Assembly: GCA_025360685.1 (NCBI GenBank)
Contig: JANYBR010000256.1
Location: 1-8,661, forward strand
Reading direction: 5' to 3'
From: Pseudomonadota bacterium
GTDB taxonomy: Bacteria > Pseudomonadota > Alphaproteobacteria > Micropepsales > Micropepsaceae
Length of the DNA stretch: 8,661 nucleotides
The position numbers and the translations under genes are program-made. Numbering within the stretch: position 1 is the stretch's first letter; every line of letters begins with the position of its first letter. Under the pieces are notes generated by a model. It was given only the letters and a program-made list of their open reading frames with translations. It was not told the DNA's origin and made no database searches. Positions 7,370-8,661 of the stretch are shown in pieces.

Positions 7370-7376
7370 GGTACGC
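7328..7376 (+). terminator. Extended intrinsic terminator hairpin
   Basis: A core perfect 12-bp stem (7335-7346 with 7352-7363, loop CCCCC) is followed by TTTCTT on the plus strand. The bases on either side pair as well: GCGTACC (7328-7334) with GGTACGC (7370-7376). The full arm is therefore 19 bp, with the T-tract bulged out on one side. On the minus strand the hairpin is followed only by a short TTT, so termination is expected mainly in the plus direction. Confidence 0.7.
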
Positions 7377-7433
7377 GGAGAATATTCAATTTCCTTCGCG
7401 CCCGCGCGGTACGCCCGGTCCGAACGCGTGCAT

Positions 7434-7458
7434 GGAACGAAGTGCCGCCGGCTGCGTT
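7434..7458 (+). promoter_or_regulatory. Exact EcfG-type promoter (GGAAC-N16-CGTT)
   Basis: GGAAC at 7434-7438 and CGTT at 7455-7458 are separated by exactly 16 nt. This is a full match to the published consensus of alphaproteobacterial general-stress sigma factors (EcfG/SigT/RpoE4). It lies 30 nt before the ATG at 7489. Transcription would start around 7464-7467, leaving a short leader with the GAGGT ribosome-binding site (7479-7483). Confidence 0.75.
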
Positions 7459-7478
7459 GGCATCCGGTGAGTCGCTTC

Positions 7479-7483
7479 GAGGT
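7479..7483 (+). promoter_or_regulatory. Ribosome-binding site of the small membrane protein gene
   Basis: GAGGT lies 5 nt before the ATG at 7489. A well-placed Shine-Dalgarno this close to the start is the main evidence that this very short frame is a real gene. Confidence 0.75.
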
Positions 7484-7488
7484 ATTCC

Positions 7489-7677
7489 ATGTCGGCTTTT
7501 ATGCTTTACGTGTTCGGTTTTTTCGTTCTGCTCGCCGGGCTCGTCTATGGCGCGTACCTGCTCCATGTGCCGCAAACCTGGATCGGCGTCGGCGCGCTGG
7601 TCATTATCGGCATTGGGGTCATGTCTGCCGTGTCGCACACCAAGCAGAAGGATGCGCCAAAGACACCGGACGCGTGA
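7489..7677 (+). CDS. Small two-helix membrane protein, probable general-stress target
   Basis: A 62-residue protein with two hydrophobic helices, about 4-25 and 30-48, joined by a short HVPQTW turn. It ends in a hydrophilic, lysine-containing tail (about 49-62, SHTKQKDAPKTPDA) that would lie on the same side as the N-terminus. No enzymatic motif or named family is recognised. Evidence that it is real: an open frame of uninterrupted hydrophobic design, GAGGT 5 nt upstream of the start, and an exact EcfG promoter 30 nt upstream. Small membrane proteins of unknown role are common in alphaproteobacterial stress regulons, so an envelope or membrane stress function is a reasonable guess but only that. 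It follows the candidate small RNA in the same direction but has its own promoter. Confidence 0.78.
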   Translation: MSAFMLYVFGFFVLLAGLVYGAYLLHVPQTWIGVGALVIIGIGVMSAVSHTKQKDAPKTPDA

Positions 7678-7782
7678 CGCCGGTCGGCACGGTCGTGTCG
7701 CCCCAAAATCTCCGCGCGTCGGCAACCCTTTCGTGAATCCGCGGGCCGACTTGGAACCCGCATCTCGGCAAAATGAACGAAG
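7678..7782. other. Convergent gap without a clear terminator
   Basis: This stretch lies between the stop codons of the membrane-protein gene and the Crp/Fnr gene. The only repeat noticed is GCGGG (7741-7745) against CCCGC (7757-7761), 5 bp with an 11-nt loop and no T-tract. A GGAAC at 7753-7757 lacks a -10 partner. Confidence 0.4.
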
Positions 7783-8466
7783 TCACCTCTCTACATCCGG
7801 CCGGTCGTGCAGAACGACGTTCAACAATGAGCTGTGGACTTCGATGCCGCCTTCGATGTCACCGTTGTAGGCAATCAAGCCCAGTCTCCGAAATTTGTTC
7901 ATGAAAAAACTCACGCGGGAACGAGTGGTTCCAACCATTTCCGCAAGCGTCTCCTGGCTGATCTTGGCGATGATGGGTTCCGGTCTGGATTCTTTGCCAA
8001 AATTTGCCAACTGCAGCAGCACCCGGGCCAATCGTTTCTCACTTGAATTGAAGAGCTGATCGACAAGATCTGCCTCGACTCGGATAGTCCGGCTCAAAAG
8101 GTGCGCTATGAACATCTCGGAGAACGAAGGCTCCTCGTGGATCAGGCGGAGAATGGCTTTCTTGTCCAGTCGCATGATGACAGATTCCATCATCGTCTTG
8201 ACCGTGGCTATGCGCTGAACCTGCCCCGCCAGACATGCTTCACCGAAGAATTCGCCGGTTCCCAGAATCGCGACGACGGCTTCCTTGCCTTGCTCCGAAA
8301 ATACACTGACCTTCGCCTTACCCTTCTGAATGTAGAAGACCGCGTCTGCGGTATCTCCTTGTGAAAAGATGGTCTGGCCCTTGCGGTAGGTGGCGATGCT
8401 GCGACCCCCGTTCACTTTTGCAAGGAACGACTTTGGATCGAATGCATCTTTTCCAGTGGTTGCCAC
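7783..8466 (-). CDS. Crp/Fnr-family transcriptional regulator
   Basis: A DNA-binding regulator of 227 residues from the GTG at 8466. It has an N-terminal cyclic-nucleotide-binding-type beta-barrel (about 20-108, with the cassette GEFFGEACLAGQVQRIA at 71-87), a long dimerisation helix (about 112-145) and a C-terminal winged helix-turn-helix (about 167-200, SQETLAEMVGTTRSRVSFF). In the ligand cassette the Glu and Arg equivalent to CRP Glu72 and Arg82 are kept, but the Ser83 position is Ile86. The N-terminal Fe-S cysteines of FNR are absent; Cys78 is the only cysteine. Start choice: GTG 8466 has GAGGT 6 nt upstream and lies downstream of a sigma-70-like promoter. The longer ATG at 8532 (249 residues) has no Shine-Dalgarno, adds an unconvincing 22 residues and lies inside the operator palindrome. 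Ligand and regulon are unknown. Confidence 0.92.
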   Translation of the reverse strand: MATTGKDAFDPKSFLAKVNGGRSIATYRKGQTIFSQGDTADAVFYIQKGKAKVSVFSEQGKEAVVAILGTGEFFGEACLAGQVQRIATVKTMMESVIMRLDKKAILRLIHEEPSFSEMFIAHLLSRTIRVEADLVDQLFNSSEKRLARVLLQLANFGKESRPEPIIAKISQETLAEMVGTTRSRVSFFMNKFRRLGLIAYNGDIEGGIEVHSSLLNVVLHDRPDVER

Positions 8467-8472
8467 AGCACG

Positions 8473-8477
8473 ACCTC
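8473..8477 (-). promoter_or_regulatory. Ribosome-binding site deciding the GTG start of the Crp/Fnr gene
   Basis: GAGGT on the minus strand ends 6 nt before the GTG at 8464-8466. No comparable site precedes the ATG at 8532, so the shorter protein is favoured. Confidence 0.6.
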
Positions 8478-8486
8478 GTGTACACG
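8477..8486. repeat. 10-bp palindrome at the start of the Crp/Fnr transcript
   Basis: CGTGTACACG is a perfect palindrome at about +1 to +11 of the predicted transcript, touching the Shine-Dalgarno. It shares the TGTACA core with the upstream palindrome at 8522-8535. Confidence 0.4.
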
Positions 8487-8493
8487 CCTGCTG

Positions 8494-8522
8494 ATTGTGA
8501 GTGCCCCGAGGAGACTTGTCAG
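8494..8522 (-). promoter_or_regulatory. Sigma-70-like promoter of the Crp/Fnr gene
   Basis: On the minus strand CTGACA (8517-8522, five of six matches to TTGACA) is followed after 17 nt by CACAAT (8494-8499, four of six matches to TATAAT). The predicted transcription start is near 8487, leaving a leader of about 20 nt before the GTG at 8466. The spacing is ideal, while the -10 is modest, which fits a promoter that needs an activator. Confidence 0.5.
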
Positions 8523-8535
8523 TAATGTACATTAC
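8522..8535. promoter_or_regulatory. Perfect 14-bp palindrome, probable Crp/Fnr-type operator
   Basis: GTAATGTACATTAC is its own reverse complement. It has the 5-4-5 layout of Crp/Fnr boxes (GTAAT-N4-ATTAC, against TTGAT-N4-ATCAA for FNR). Its centre lies 41.5 bp upstream of the predicted transcription start, the classic class II activator position. Binding by the adjacent regulator is inferred. Confidence 0.55.
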
Positions 8536-8573
8536 CGAGCCAGTCGGGACCAGCGTGTTACAGGTAGGTTTTG

Positions 8574-8661
8574 GGCAGGTGATCCGCGATCGGCGGGGCC
8601 TCGCGGCGCAATCTTGTGAGTGTTACGCGTTGGTCCGCGAGCGCGTCGCGTATCACCTGCC
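8574..8661. repeat. Nested inverted repeat at the right window edge
   Basis: The outer arms at 8574-8589 and 8646-8661 pair at 15 of 16 positions (GGCAGGTGAT against ATCACCTGCC, one mismatch, then CGCGA against TCGCG). Inside them CTCGCGG (8600-8606) pairs perfectly with CCGCGAG (8635-8641). The 88 bp could fold as one long branched or bulged hairpin. It may be a structured RNA, a palindromic repeat element, or a regulatory or terminator structure of a gene beyond the window. No coding role is apparent. Confidence 0.5.

Larger units (their letters stand above)
7101..7488. other. 388-bp divergent intergenic region with a regulatory cluster
   Basis: This gap separates the minus-strand secreted-protein gene from the plus-strand membrane-protein gene. 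From left to right it holds a 7-bp inverted repeat with a 19-nt loop (TGGCTCG 7173-7179 / CGAGCCA 7199-7205), the GTTCC-TT-GGAAC palindrome (7251-7262), a near-consensus EcfG promoter (7258-7282), a candidate small RNA (about 7291-7369) and an exact EcfG promoter (7434-7458). No confident promoter for the minus-strand gene was found. Confidence 0.6.

Noticed and set aside
7753..7757. GGAAC in the convergent gap after the membrane-protein gene
   Set aside because: The sequence 16-17 nt downstream does not resemble CGTT and the element points into the 3' end of the Crp/Fnr gene.

Overview
The window looks like chromosomal DNA of an alphaproteobacterium, most likely of the Rhizobiales (Hyphomicrobiales). 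The evidence is a GC-rich composition with GC-rich third codon positions, a cyclic beta-1,2-glucan synthase, an EcfG-type sigma factor with matching GGAAC-N16-CGTT promoter sequences, and a Crp/Fnr regulator of a type I associate with Bradyrhizobium-like genomes. No mobile element, CRISPR array, tRNA or rRNA was seen.

Layout. (1) 1-4500 (+): the 3' half of a giant cyclic beta-1,2-glucan synthase gene (ndvB/chvB/cgs type), cut by the left edge. (2) 4511-5668 (-): a 6-phosphofructokinase, convergent with ndvB with only 10 bp between the stop codons. (3) 5669-5773: a short gap holding three perfect hairpins in a row. (4) 5774-6418 (-): an EcfG-like ECF sigma factor with a strong ribosome-binding site. 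(5) 6419-6761: a 343-bp gap with two leader hairpins close to the sigma gene. (6) 6762-7100 (-): a small secreted Trp/His-rich protein of unknown function. (7) 7101-7488: a 388-bp divergent gap with a candidate small RNA and two EcfG-type promoters. (8) 7489-7677 (+): a 62-residue two-helix membrane protein. (9) 7783-8466 (-): a Crp/Fnr-family regulator that probably starts at a GTG, not at the upstream ATG. (10) 8467-8661: its promoter, a palindromic operator and a nested inverted repeat at the right edge.

How it fits together. The best candidate for something undescribed is at 7250-7677. A GGAAC-N16-TGTT promoter precedes an RNA that would fold into a 5' hairpin with a C-rich loop and end at an intrinsic terminator. 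This design resembles the general-stress small RNA GsrN of Caulobacter. Just downstream, an exact GGAAC-N16-CGTT promoter sits in front of the small membrane protein, which has a good Shine-Dalgarno. With an EcfG-like sigma gene about 0.9 kb away, this suggests a small general-stress-response island.

A second regulatory picture is at the right. The Crp/Fnr regulator has a sigma-70-like promoter with a perfect palindrome (GTAAT-N4-ATTAC) centred at -41.5 from the predicted start of transcription. That is where class II Crp/Fnr activators bind, so autoactivation is plausible. These regulatory readings are inferences from sequence alone.
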